Shown here: positions 1-8,206 of the stretch, one piece after another
How the letters are laid out: the number at the start of each line of letters is the position of its first letter
How positions within the stretch are numbered: the stretch's first letter is position 1
Assembly: GCA_028571325.1 (NCBI GenBank)
Contig: CP116767.1
Span: 525,150-589,149, forward strand
DNA: 64,000 nt
Direction: 5' to 3'
Source of the DNA: Wolbachia endosymbiont of Ctenocephalides felis wCfeF
GTDB lineage: Bacteria > Pseudomonadota > Alphaproteobacteria > Rickettsiales > Anaplasmataceae
Made by a program: the position numbers and the translations under genes
The notes under the pieces: generated by a model
What the model was told of the DNA's origin: nothing
The model's database searches: none
What the model saw: the letters and a program-made list of their open reading frames with translations, nothing else

Positions 1-226
1 CCCTTTTCGGCTTATGGTTTCTTTTGTTTGCAGCTTTATACTCTGCAATGTGCATATTGTGCAGCCATATTTCACCGTTTTTTTCGATAACGTAAGCGTC
101 AGAAATGTTTGCTTTTCTTTTCCTCAGCGATTTAACTTCACTACTTAGTAGGACCATACCTGCTTCAAATTCTTCTAAGATGAAGTATTCAAACCTTGCT
201 TTTCTATTTTCTGCAATAACTTCCAT
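1..226 (-). CDS. smpB: SsrA-binding protein SmpB (C-terminal part outside window)
   Basis: The minus-strand frame starts at ATG 226-224 and runs off the left edge, giving the first 75 residues. The text [17 protein letters not shown], then [18 protein letters not shown] and NMHIAEYK is the conserved N-terminal half of SmpB. SmpB is the small beta-barrel protein that carries tmRNA (ssrA) into stalled ribosomes for trans-translation. The C-terminal tail cannot be judged because it lies outside the window. No ssrA gene is visible nearby. The identification rests on family motifs alone and is firm. Confidence 0.93.
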   Translation of the reverse strand, partial: MEVIAENRKARFEYFILEEFEAGMVLLSSEVKSLRKRKANISDAYVIEKNGEIWLHNMHIAEYKAANKRNHKPKR

Positions 227-507
227 ATTTAAAGATACCCTTGAGCTTTAATATACTACAGGATTTTCAGCCCTTGCAGCAATGTTAAAAAATAATGTTC
301 CAACTCCTACGTTCAAAGGCAAAATACTTCTTGGATAGGCTGATGTAGCCGAATTTTTTTCCAAAGATGGTTAATCTAAAAAAAGATACTGAAGTTATGG
401 GGGCAAACAATTGAGAAAACCCCATGGATTGGTGCCTTAATTGGCATTCATACGTTGTTAACATAACTAATTTATAAAAGCAGATATTGTAGAAAAAGAA
501 ACACACT

Positions 508-1458
508 ATGGTAAGGCTAGAAAATTCTAAAAATGATATAACTTATGAATTAGTGGATGATAAAGGTGAGTTAACAGAGAAAGATAAAAAAAAGATTTTT
601 AAGCTAGTGAAAAAGATAGAAGAAGGAAAAGGTATTGCTGAAAAATTCAAGAAATCTGGTTATAACACGTGAAAAATTCTAACAACAAAAATAGTTCGCG
701 AACACGAAGGTAGAAAAGAAACGTTTACACTACTACATCATGCTATGCTGCACGGCAATGAAAAAGCTATAAATGATATTTTTGAAAAAGCCAAAGAACA
801 CCAGCTTTTTGAGGAAATTTCTAATGAGAAAATTATCACAGAATATTTAGATGGTGAGGGAAAATTAATACGTACTTATAGTACTGCTAAATATGAAAAT
901 GGCGTAGTGAGCACAAAAACTTTCGAGACTCAAGAAATTGATACTAATGCTGGAATTATTACAACCTATACTAAACCACGCAGAAGCGATAAAAATAGTC
1001 TTAACAATGAAAATTGTGATGATACAAGGAAACATCCTGTATATGAGAGCAGCAAAAAGGATACCACTACTTCAACAGAAACTGCTACGCAAGGGTTAAG
1101 TGCTTCTAACAGCGCAGATGAAGGCAATACTTTGCCTCCTACTAAAATAAAGGATCAAACAAAACCGTGTTCCCATAGTGAGCCTAAAAAAGAAAACGTT
1201 GTAAACGAAAAAGAAAAATCATCAACAAAAACAACGCAGCAAAGACAAGCAATCATAGCTGGCGGTGCTGGTACAGCGTTATTAGTGAGTAGTATTGCAT
1301 CTTATGCTTTGAAGATGCACATCACAGCGGTGGTTGGAGGAATTGTTGGGCTGGCATGCATGAGTTTTGCGTTGTATAATGTTTTAAAGCCTAGTACCAA
1401 ACTTGAGGAAGTAAAAGATGTAGAGTGTTTCCGAAAGTCACCAGAGGTTGCCTTATAA
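508..1458 (+). pseudogene. Ankyrin-like membrane protein gene interrupted by one in-frame TGA
   Basis: ATG 508 opens a frame that stops at TGA 670-672. The same frame is then open without a break to 1458, so one stop codon splits a gene of about 316 codons. The first 54 residues are charged (KKIFKLVKKIEEGKGIAEKF). After the stop, TLLHHAMLHGNEKAINDIF resembles one ankyrin-type helix pair. A low-complexity Thr/Ser/Lys region follows, and the end carries two hydrophobic segments (from AIIAGGAGTALLVSSIA and AVVGGIVGLACMSFALY). The downstream part could restart at ATG 745, giving a 237-residue protein. I see no enzyme motif. This could be a nonsense mutation in an effector-like gene, or a shorter functional protein from 745. 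Confidence 0.6.
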
Positions 1459-1467
1459 GCATGGGTA

Positions 1468-2058
1468 TTACTCTTCTTTTTTATCACCTTCAGGCTTTTC
1501 TTGGTCAACCATTCCTTCGCCAATCTCTTTTATTTTTAGTATCAACGACTCCGGTATATATACATCAACTACATCTTCTACTGTCGAAAATAAAGCCTGG
1601 TAAGAGTGCGAATTTATTATCCAATTAGGCAATATGTCTTCTGCTTCTATTTTAGATTGCTCCTCTTTTTTGTCATACGCCGTGTAGCAATATAAGTGCA
1701 CGGCAAAGAATAGTACATAAGAAAGCAACACTCCTCTGAGCGCTCCGACAAGGATTCCGGTAACTCTATCGATTAATCCCAACCTTATGGGTGATAATAT
1801 GTACATCAGCCAGTTGTTTACTATCATAAATATAAGGTTGAATATAATAAATACAGAAATTGTAGAAAGTATGTTCTGCGTAGCTTTAGAATCAAAGTAT
1901 TTACTATAATTTATAGCGAAGAAATCATAATGATTAGCTGTCAGAAAAACCGACAAAAATAAAAACATTAGTGCGCATAACTCTTTTATAAAGCCTCTAG
2001 TTACCGAGATTATTACGCATACAACAATAATGAAAATAATTATACAATCGAAGAGCAT
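1468..2058 (-). CDS. cvpA: CvpA family membrane protein
   Basis: This small integral membrane protein has four hydrophobic segments. The family signature is present: an N-terminal LFDCIIIFIIVVCVIISVTRG segment leading to RGFIKELC, and later GLIDRVTGILVGALRGVLLSYVLF. CvpA-type proteins were named for colicin V production and have a general, poorly defined envelope role. The frame is open upstream to 2097, but the family normally begins a few residues before the first membrane segment, so I chose ATG 2058. The tail ends in a charged stretch (EKPEGDKKEE). It lies just downstream of ribE on the same strand, with an 18-bp gap if the upstream start is used. Confidence 0.82.
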   Translation of the reverse strand: MLFDCIIIFIIVVCVIISVTRGFIKELCALMFLFLSVFLTANHYDFFAINYSKYFDSKATQNILSTISVFIIFNLIFMIVNNWLMYILSPIRLGLIDRVTGILVGALRGVLLSYVLFFAVHLYCYTAYDKKEEQSKIEAEDILPNWIINSHSYQALFSTVEDVVDVYIPESLILKIKEIGEGMVDQEKPEGDKKEE

Positions 2059-2114
2059 ACTACATATTATATGGTTTTCAAGATATAATAATTGCAAACA
2101 ACGAAATTGTAAAA

Positions 2115-2711
2115 TTAATTGTATCTATGCTGCATCAACTGGTCTAAATATCTAGCGATCATGTCGATTTCTAAATTTAGATAATCATCCACTTTGTTAT
2201 ACTGGAAAGTTGTGTTTTGCCATGTGTAGGGAATGATATTAACAACAAATTCTTGGCTGGTAACTGAATTTACTGTGAGAGAAACTCCATCTAGCGTTAC
2301 AGATCCCTTTTTGGCAATAAATTTAATTAACTCTTGTGAGCACGATAGCTTGATTTCATGAGAATCCAAACTTTGGTTGATTGCAAGAATTTGTACTGTC
2401 TTATCTACATGACCTTGGACTAGGTGGCCATCGATTCTATCACTCAATCTCATTGCTTGCTCTAGGTTTATTTTCTTTCCTACTTTCCAATTATTTAGGT
2501 TAGTAACCTTCATGGTTTCTTGAGACACTTGAACTGTGAATACATCGTTAATTATGTCAACGACAGTTAAACACACACCAGAGCAGGCTATTGAATCTCC
2601 TCTATTTATAGAGAGTAAGTTTTGTGCTTTGATATGGCAGATTTGATCGGAGTTAGAGTAAGTCTTGGTATCAATTACAGTTCCAATATCTATAATAATT
2701 CCTTTAAACAT
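2115..2711 (-). CDS. ribE: Riboflavin synthase, alpha subunit
   Basis: This enzyme converts two 6,7-dimethyl-8-ribityllumazine molecules into riboflavin plus a pyrimidinedione, the last step of vitamin B2 synthesis in the cytoplasm. It starts with the canonical MFKGIIIDIGTV. Two tandem lumazine-binding barrels are seen: residues about 1-95 with SIACSGVCLTVVDI, and about 96-190 with GSVTLDGVSLTVNSV. The linker RIDGHLVQGHVD is characteristic. Its 198 residues are normal for the family. It is on the same strand as cvpA. Confidence 0.95.
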   Translation of the reverse strand: MFKGIIIDIGTVIDTKTYSNSDQICHIKAQNLLSINRGDSIACSGVCLTVVDIINDVFTVQVSQETMKVTNLNNWKVGKKINLEQAMRLSDRIDGHLVQGHVDKTVQILAINQSLDSHEIKLSCSQELIKFIAKKGSVTLDGVSLTVNSVTSQEFVVNIIPYTWQNTTFQYNKVDDYLNLEIDMIARYLDQLMQHRYN

Positions 2712-2762
2712 ACAGTAAAATAAATGATTTTATCACAAAAAATCTTTTAAAATAGCTATCCA

Positions 2763-4460
2763 TTAAGTGGGAGCAAGAAGCTTGTTTTTACCTACCTGCT
2801 CAATAGATTCTACCGAATATTTAGAATATATAAAATAAGCTAAACTCAGAACACATAATATGGCTAGTATTGGTAACCCTATGTTCAATGCCAGCCCAAC
2901 ACTTTCTCTTTTCTCTGGTGGCACTAATCCCTTTAAAATTGACACTTTTCCTAGTGGCAAATGCCACAGGCAGAGCGTTGATATAGAGGATGCTATCAAC
3001 AATAGACAAAAGTAAGTCTCTTTCGAAGAAAACACAGTTTTTAACAATGGTTTGAAAGCAGTGTTAGTAGCTGGTGGAGTTGTACTTGTTACTGGTGAAG
3101 GGCTTGTGGCTTTATTTGGTAAAAAATTTCCACTTTCATGAGAAACGTTTTCAGGCTGTGGAGAAGGTTGTTGTATGGGAATACCTGAAACTAATTTGAG
3201 TAATTGCTCTTTTTTTCTACACACTTGCCTTTGTAAATATTCTTTACCTAAAAGTGAGTGATTAGAAGGTTGTGGCCTTTCGAGTATCTGTAACACTTCT
3301 AATACTTCACCTGGCTCTAATATTTCATGTAGTTGTTTATCTTGGAAATAAACAATATTGAACACCGAGTTGAAAATATTGTGAAATGTTTCTGGATCAT
3401 GATTTTTGTATCCATTCATCACTTCTACAAATATTTTATCGAGTTTTTTTTCCTTGTATTCAGCTTGATTGTCTATCACAGCTACTCTGGCATCATTTTG
3501 TGCTTGTCTTACGGCTAATTGTTTTTCTTCTTCTAACAGTGCTTTAGTTTGCTTTTTCGATTTCCTTCTTCTATTAGCCTTAAAATAATCTGTATGCGAC
3601 CTGGTTTGACCTATGTCGGAAAGCTTTGCGGTTTCATCTGCTTCTCCTTCATTTTTTTGTATTACCTCGTTTGGTTCTGTCTCTTTGGGTAGTTGGTAAG
3701 TTAAAGCCCTCTGTCTTTGTGACAGCCTTGGTGGCTGTTGAAAGAAGAATTGTACTGTACTAAAAAAGTTGAGTAGGCGAAAAGACTTAAACCAGGTGAA
3801 ATTGTCATACATTGCAGCAACAACTACTGGTGCACGTGTAACTTGCTTCCTGCTATTCGTCACATTGCAGCCAAAATAGCCTTCACCTGGTACGATTTGT
3901 CTATTTTGTGCTTTTTTTCGTTCAGCATCACTCTGCTCCTTTTTGTCTTTATTTTCAGTTTTTTCCGCGCATTTTAGCTTCTTATTTAGGAATGACTTAA
4001 TCTTGTGCAAATTACCTAGGTCAATGTCTTTGATATTTGCTTGCAGTTTAATTGTGATTCCTTTCAGGAGGATTTGAAGAGGAGCATTACTTATGAATTC
4101 TTCTACAGTTTTGAAATTATTAACTTCGCTATGGCTGTTATATAATTCCTCACTTTCTTTCGGTACTTCTATGCTGACTGTGAAATTTTTCTCCTGAAAA
4201 AGGCAGGTTTTAAAAAAATCAATTAAAGGTTTTATTTGAAGTGGTCTCATATTAGAAGTGTCTTTACCTGTTGCTGTCAACAGTCTTAGCTTAAACGAGA
4301 ATTCTTGCATATCGTTTTTAGTACTCCTCGAGCGAATAGTGCTGATCTCCACCGATTCATTAGAAAATGCTTCACTTATGTCCTTAGACCTCTTCTTAAA
4401 GAACCTAGGTAAATCCTCTATTTTATACTTCCTCTCAGTCCCAGTATCACCATTGTGCAT
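2763..4460 (-). CDS. Orphan protein with C-terminal membrane hairpin
   Basis: This 565-residue product matches no family I recognise. The first 480 residues are hydrophilic and strongly charged, with a basic KANRRRKSKKQTK patch near residues 290-305 followed by a likely coiled coil (LLEEEKQLAVRQAQNDARVA). A Pro/Ser/Thr-rich linker (SPSPVTSTTPPATN) then leads to two hydrophobic segments near residues 482-502 and 524-548. There is no signal peptide, so the bulk is probably cytoplasmic or exposed after secretion, anchored by its tail. The same build, soluble body plus tail hairpin, recurs in other orphan genes of this window. Function is unknown; an effector role is only a guess from this shape. 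Confidence 0.7.
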   Translation of the reverse strand: MHNGDTGTERKYKIEDLPRFFKKRSKDISEAFSNESVEISTIRSRSTKNDMQEFSFKLRLLTATGKDTSNMRPLQIKPLIDFFKTCLFQEKNFTVSIEVPKESEELYNSHSEVNNFKTVEEFISNAPLQILLKGITIKLQANIKDIDLGNLHKIKSFLNKKLKCAEKTENKDKKEQSDAERKKAQNRQIVPGEGYFGCNVTNSRKQVTRAPVVVAAMYDNFTWFKSFRLLNFFSTVQFFFQQPPRLSQRQRALTYQLPKETEPNEVIQKNEGEADETAKLSDIGQTRSHTDYFKANRRRKSKKQTKALLEEEKQLAVRQAQNDARVAVIDNQAEYKEKKLDKIFVEVMNGYKNHDPETFHNIFNSVFNIVYFQDKQLHEILEPGEVLEVLQILERPQPSNHSLLGKEYLQRQVCRKKEQLLKLVSGIPIQQPSPQPENVSHESGNFLPNKATSPSPVTSTTPPATNTAFKPLLKTVFSSKETYFCLLLIASSISTLCLWHLPLGKVSILKGLVPPEKRESVGLALNIGLPILAILCVLSLAYFIYSKYSVESIEQVGKNKLLAPT

Positions 4461-4545
4461 ATTCTTATTTATTAATTTCTTAATATAAGATTAGATAAAA
4501 AGCATAATTAGTCAATAAATTGAGGTAGGATAATTTCTCAGATTG

Positions 4546-4573
4546 TTGATGATATTGAAGATTTTACTATAAT
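4546..4573 (+). promoter_or_regulatory. Probable sigma-70 promoter for pheS
   Basis: A -35 box TTGATG (4546-4551) and a perfect -10 box TATAAT (4568-4573) are separated by 16 bp. They lie 25 bp upstream of the pheS start, in the gap between pheS and the divergent orphan gene. Confidence 0.6.
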
Positions 4574-4598
4574 GAAAGTTTAAGCTAGCGTTTCAAAG

Positions 4599-5642
4599 AT
4601 GAATAAAGAGCTACTGAATGAAATACCTCCGCTTGAGGATAAAGCAGTTTCTGAAATTGAGGGTGCTTCTTCTTTGCAAGATTTGGAAAAAGTCAGGCTA
4701 TCATATTTGGGAAAAAAGGGTGTAATTAAAATTTATTTTGATGACTTAAAAAAGATAGAAGACGCAGAAAAAAAACGTGATTTGGGCGCAGTTATTAACG
4801 TTCTACGCAATAAGCTGGACCAGCTTATAACAAACAAGGAAACCATATTAAAAGCCGAAGAAATCAACTTTAAATTACAAAACGAGGCTATTGATATCAC
4901 ATTGCCCGTTAGGCCAGAAAAAATTGGCAGGATTCATCCGTTGAGTAAGGTTATAAGTGAGGTAAAACTCATTTTTGCACATATGGGTTTCAAAGCAGTC
5001 GATGGTCCTGACATTGAAGATGAGTTTCATGTGTTTGATGCACTGAATACTCCAAGTCATCATCCTGCACGGGAGGAGCAAGATACCTTCTACTTAAAGA
5101 ATAAAATAAACGACAAAAGAATGGTGCTGCGCACTCACACCTCATCTGTGCAGATTAGAACCATGGAAAAAGCAAAAACTTTCCCAATTAAAATAGTAGC
5201 TGCCGGTAGGGTGTACAGAAATGATTTTGATGCAACTCACACTCCTATGTTTCACCAGATAGAGGGGTTATATGTCAATGAAAATGTCAATATGGGCCAG
5301 TTAAAATTTACCATTCATCACTTCCTTAACAAGTTTTTTGGAGATAAGGGGTTAAAGATACGCTTTCGTAACAGTTTTTTCCCTTTTACTGAACCCTCTG
5401 CAGAAGTGGATATAAGTTATGAGGGTAGTAAATGGATAGAAGTGCTTGGATGCGGTATGGTGCATCCAAATGTCTTCCAAAATGTTGGGATAGATCATAC
5501 TAAATACAATGGCTTTGCGTTTGGCATTGGCATAGAAAGACTTGCAATGCTGAAGTATCAAATTAGTGACCTAAGGAACTTTTATGATAACAAGATCAGT
5601 TGGCTCAACCACTATGGTTTTCACTTTTCATCTTTAAGATAA
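4599..5642 (+). CDS. pheS: Phenylalanine-tRNA ligase, alpha subunit
   Basis: This is the catalytic subunit of the (alpha-beta)2 synthetase that charges tRNA-Phe. An N-terminal coiled-coil tRNA-binding arm spans residues about 1-90. The class II catalytic core follows: HPLSKVISEV, motif 2 at RNSFFPFTEPSAEVDISY, and motif 3 at GFGIGIERLAML-type text (GFAFGIGIERLAMLKY) near the end. The 347 residues are typical. The beta-subunit gene pheT is not adjacent. Its stop codon TAA (5640-5642) touches the next start codon, which suggests translational coupling with glmU. Confidence 0.96.
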   Translation: MNKELLNEIPPLEDKAVSEIEGASSLQDLEKVRLSYLGKKGVIKIYFDDLKKIEDAEKKRDLGAVINVLRNKLDQLITNKETILKAEEINFKLQNEAIDITLPVRPEKIGRIHPLSKVISEVKLIFAHMGFKAVDGPDIEDEFHVFDALNTPSHHPAREEQDTFYLKNKINDKRMVLRTHTSSVQIRTMEKAKTFPIKIVAAGRVYRNDFDATHTPMFHQIEGLYVNENVNMGQLKFTIHHFLNKFFGDKGLKIRFRNSFFPFTEPSAEVDISYEGSKWIEVLGCGMVHPNVFQNVGIDHTKYNGFAFGIGIERLAMLKYQISDLRNFYDNKISWLNHYGFHFSSLR

Positions 5643-6881
5643 GTGACAAATAAAGCTTGCACATTTATTATACTTGCTGCCGGGCATGGCAAGCGGATGA
5701 ATTCAGGCTTACCTAAAGTTCTGCACAAAATAGGCAATTTCTCTATGCTCGAGCATGTCATTTACAATGCAAAACAGTTAAGTCCCGAAAATATAGCTGT
5801 TGTAGCTGATTTGCCCTTAATTGAGCAGCTGCAGTGCCTTGAGGATATACAATTAATTACACAAAAGTCAACGCTTGGAACAGGAGATGCAGTTAAAGTT
5901 GCGATGAGAAGCCTGACAAAATTGCCAGATTCGAGTATAGTTGTTGTGCAGTATGGAGACACTCCACTAATAAAAAGCAGCACGATAACTAAAATGGTTA
6001 GCTCTTTAGAAGGTAAGGCCCTAGTTTGCCTAGGTTTTAGGGCAAGCAATAAAGAGTACGGTAGGTTAATTATTGAGGATGGTGCCCTAAAAAAAATCGT
6101 GGAAGCACAAAATGGTGGGAATAATGATGAGGAATTTCTTGCTAATGCTGGGATAATGGTTGCATATGCAAAGAATTTACGTGAATTGGTGGGGAAAATA
6201 GAGTGTAATAAGTTGACACAAGAGTATTATTTAACTGATATAATCTCCATTGCCGCAAAGAGCAATCTAAATGTTGGTTACGTTATTACTGACGAAGAAG
6301 AAGCAATTGGAATAAATAACAGAAATGACCTTGCAAAAGCTGAGTTTTACTTCCAAGAAAGTAAAAGAAGATTTTTTACCAACTCCGGGGTAACACTTGT
6401 TGCTCCAGAGACTGTTTTCTTCTCTCTTGATACACAAGTTGGTATGGATTCGATTATTTACCCATACGTTTTTTTCGGTCCCAGGGTAAAAGTGGGGTCT
6501 AATGCTAGGATCGGTCCGTTTGCCAAGTGTGAAGGCACAACAATTGGTGACAGTGCAATCGTGGGAAACTTTGTCGAAGCAAAAGCAAGCGATATAGGCA
6601 TGAATACTAAAATAAAGCACTTAAGCTATATAGGAAACACTAAAATAGGGCCGGAAAGTAACATAGGTGCAGGTACTGTTGTGTGTAATTATGATGGAAA
6701 AAGGAAACATAAAACAAATATTGGAAGCAATTGCTTTATTGGTGCCAATAGTTCATTGGTTGCGCCGCTCAATGTCCACGACGACTCTGTAATCGCAGCA
6801 GGTAGTGTTATAGTGGAAGATGTACCAAAGGAAAGCCTTGCAATTGCAAGAGAAAGGCAAGTGATTAAGAAAATAAAGTAG
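5643..6881 (+). CDS. glmU: Bifunctional GlcNAc-1-P uridyltransferase / GlcN-1-P acetyltransferase
   Basis: GlmU makes UDP-GlcNAc, the precursor for lipid II. The N-terminal nucleotidyltransferase has the signature LAAGHGKRMNSGLPKVLHKIG. The C-terminal left-handed beta-helix has hexapeptide repeats (GPRVKVGSNARIGPF) and the acetyltransferase segment KIKHLSYIGNTKIG followed by NYDGKRKHKTNIG. The 412 residues are slightly short, with a trimmed C-terminal tail compared with enteric enzymes of about 456. The start is GTG 5643, directly after the pheS stop with no gap. Wolbachia lacks a usual wall but keeps lipid II synthesis, which fits retention of this gene. Confidence 0.94.
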   Translation: MTNKACTFIILAAGHGKRMNSGLPKVLHKIGNFSMLEHVIYNAKQLSPENIAVVADLPLIEQLQCLEDIQLITQKSTLGTGDAVKVAMRSLTKLPDSSIVVVQYGDTPLIKSSTITKMVSSLEGKALVCLGFRASNKEYGRLIIEDGALKKIVEAQNGGNNDEEFLANAGIMVAYAKNLRELVGKIECNKLTQEYYLTDIISIAAKSNLNVGYVITDEEEAIGINNRNDLAKAEFYFQESKRRFFTNSGVTLVAPETVFFSLDTQVGMDSIIYPYVFFGPRVKVGSNARIGPFAKCEGTTIGDSAIVGNFVEAKASDIGMNTKIKHLSYIGNTKIGPESNIGAGTVVCNYDGKRKHKTNIGSNCFIGANSSLVAPLNVHDDSVIAAGSVIVEDVPKESLAIARERQVIKKIK

Positions 6882-7069
6882 TCATTGGTTGCTGAAAAGT
6901 TTAGAAGTGGAATATTCATAAGGAGCTGTAGTTAGACATGTTGCCCACTGGGATCCAGTTTTTCATAAAAATGGTGTGTTTTAACATAACTTTTATGCTC
7001 ACCTACTTAATAAAGTTCCTAGATGCCAGTGTCTGAGTACTGGGATGACATCCCTCTGGTAGGCTCAAA

Positions 7070-7500
7070 TCACAATGTTCGTATAGCTGCGACCCGAGAG
7101 GTGCTTTCTCTCATCCATTGCAGATATTGCACGGTGCTGTCGACTTGGTCATTGTGATGTGCTTCTGGGAACATTAAAATTTCATACTCAAAATCATTGA
7201 GCCATATCGCCTGGTGCGGCAGAAAAACTTTTCCAGACTCTATAATCGGAACAATCTGATGGAATCGAGCGAGTTTATCATCATGTGGTACTATTTCGAT
7301 GATTGGCAAATCACTGTTTGCCTTTAGCTCTTGCACCAATTGTTGACCACTTGTTTTGGCTTCGACCAAAATTGCGTGTGGTGTCCATCTTGCAGCCAGC
7401 GACAGAACTTGCTCTTTAAGCTTTGGATACTCGAGTTTTGCACGATATACATCGAGTAAATAAAACTTATTGCCCACTTTTGCCCAAGTGGTGCAGACCA
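7070..7500 (-). pseudogene. Terminase large subunit, C-terminal fragment (scar 1)
   Basis: The frame, open from 7543, encodes the nuclease-domain end of a phage WO-like large terminase: CTTWAKVGNKFYLLDVYRAKLEYP, then ILVEAKTSGQQLV, EIVPHDDKLARF and HHNDQVDSTVQYLQWM. The same end occurs at scars 2 and 3. The N-terminal fragment of this copy lies at 9850-10154. Compared with scar 3, the middle of the gene (about 740 bp) is missing and is replaced by the nested cassette 7510-9841. The first residues (MLDSSVKHWND) come from the palindrome, not the terminase. It is non-functional as a terminase. Confidence 0.85.
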
Positions 7501-7509
7501 CCGGAAGGG

Positions 7510-7540
7510 TGTCATTCCAGTGCTTGACACTGGAATCCAG
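7510..7540. repeat. Palindromic repeat, left end of GIY-YIG cassette (copy 1)
   Basis: This is a 31-bp imperfect palindrome with arms GTCATTCCAGTG and CACTGGAATCCAG. It is the reverse complement of 9811-9841, so the two bracket the cassette. Relatives occur more than a dozen times in the window. Confidence 0.85.
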
Positions 7541-7546
7541 CATTAA

Positions 7547-7793
7547 TTATATGATTCCATCATATAAATCTTTCCATTCTTGATTTGTTTGTTCAATCAA
7601 GTTTATTTTCCATTTTCTCTGCCAACTTTTTAGGAGTTTTTCCCTACTAATTGCTAAATTTATGTCTTGAAACTCCTCATAATAAACCAATTTACAGACA
7701 TTGTACTTTGATGTGAAACCAGAGACGGCTTTGTTTTTGTGCTCCCAAATTCGTTTAATCAAATTTGACGTTATACCTATATATAGGGTTCCG
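7547..7793 (-). pseudogene. GIY-YIG endonuclease-like gene, main part (copy 1)
   Basis: The frame encodes GTLYIGITSNLIKRIWEHK to the stop, the YIG half of a small stand-alone GIY-YIG nuclease domain. Its first strand, MKGYYVYILASERN, is on the same strand at 9752-9792. Joining base 9752 to 7793 gives an uninterrupted 95-codon gene, so the serine-recombinase element 7794-9751 split it. A longer chimeric frame (to 7879) now reads in from the element and supplies foreign N-terminal residues (ending LQHCWRGN), lacking the YVYIL strand. Intact relatives are small proteins often carried by mobile DNA; activity of this fragment is doubtful. Confidence 0.85.
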
Positions 7794-7817
7794 TTACCCC
7801 GCCAACAATGTTGCAAA
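7794..7817. repeat. Left terminal inverted repeat (copy 1)
   Basis: This 24-bp sequence is an exact reverse complement of 9728-9751; identity ends right after the GCAAA on the inner side. Confidence 0.88.
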
Positions 7818-7954
7818 AAACGTAAAATTAGAGAAAAGCATTTCTCGAAAACTTCTATGTCCAAAAACAAGAGTGCCATTTATTTATAGTGCCAACAATC
7901 AATTAACCATCAGTTTCAATGAATGATATGAACATATTATTTCAAGGAAAGGTC

Positions 7955-8206
7955 ATGGGGAATAAGAGATTAGCTATACGGATTAGCTGTAGCTATGAAA
8001 CTAACCGATTGGCAGAAAAGTATTTGTTAGATGCTTATGAAAAAGCCGTGTCAAAGCAAGTAAGCCAAAAAAATTTAAAACATAAGAATGGGATTCAAGG
8101 AGGATCAAATGGTAACAGTGAGTTTATATGCAAGAGTTTCTTCAGGGAAACAAGCACAAGAAAATACAATAGCAAGTCAAGTTGCAGCTTTAGAGAAGCA
8201 AATTAG
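7955..8206 (+). CDS. Small open frame upstream of serine recombinase (copy 1)
   Basis: The frame is open from 7919, but ATG 7955 has a good ribosome site (AAGGAAAGG just upstream) and gives about 83 residues (MGNKRLAIRISCSYETN...). The middle (NRLAEKYLLDAYEKAVSKQ) looks helical and protein-like. The last third overlaps the recombinase start in another frame, and that part may be non-functional. The overlap suggests translational coupling. No family is recognised; it could be a recombination helper or only a leader frame. Confidence 0.4.
   Translation: MGNKRLAIRISCSYETNRLAEKYLLDAYEKAVSKQVSQKNLKHKNGIQGGSNGNSEFICKSFFRETSTRKYNSKSSCSFREAN

Noticed and set aside
285-506. Open frame on the minus strand between smpB and the ankyrin-like gene
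   Set aside because: Composition is random (Cys/Phe-rich), with no ribosome site and no family motif; treated as intergenic.
670-672. Selenocysteine or programmed readthrough at TGA
   Set aside because: No selenocysteine system is expected in Wolbachia and no special structure is evident; a nonsense mutation is simpler.
4258-4488. Plus-strand frame opposite the start of the orphan gene
   Set aside because: It is antisense to a 565-codon frame and has no protein-like composition.
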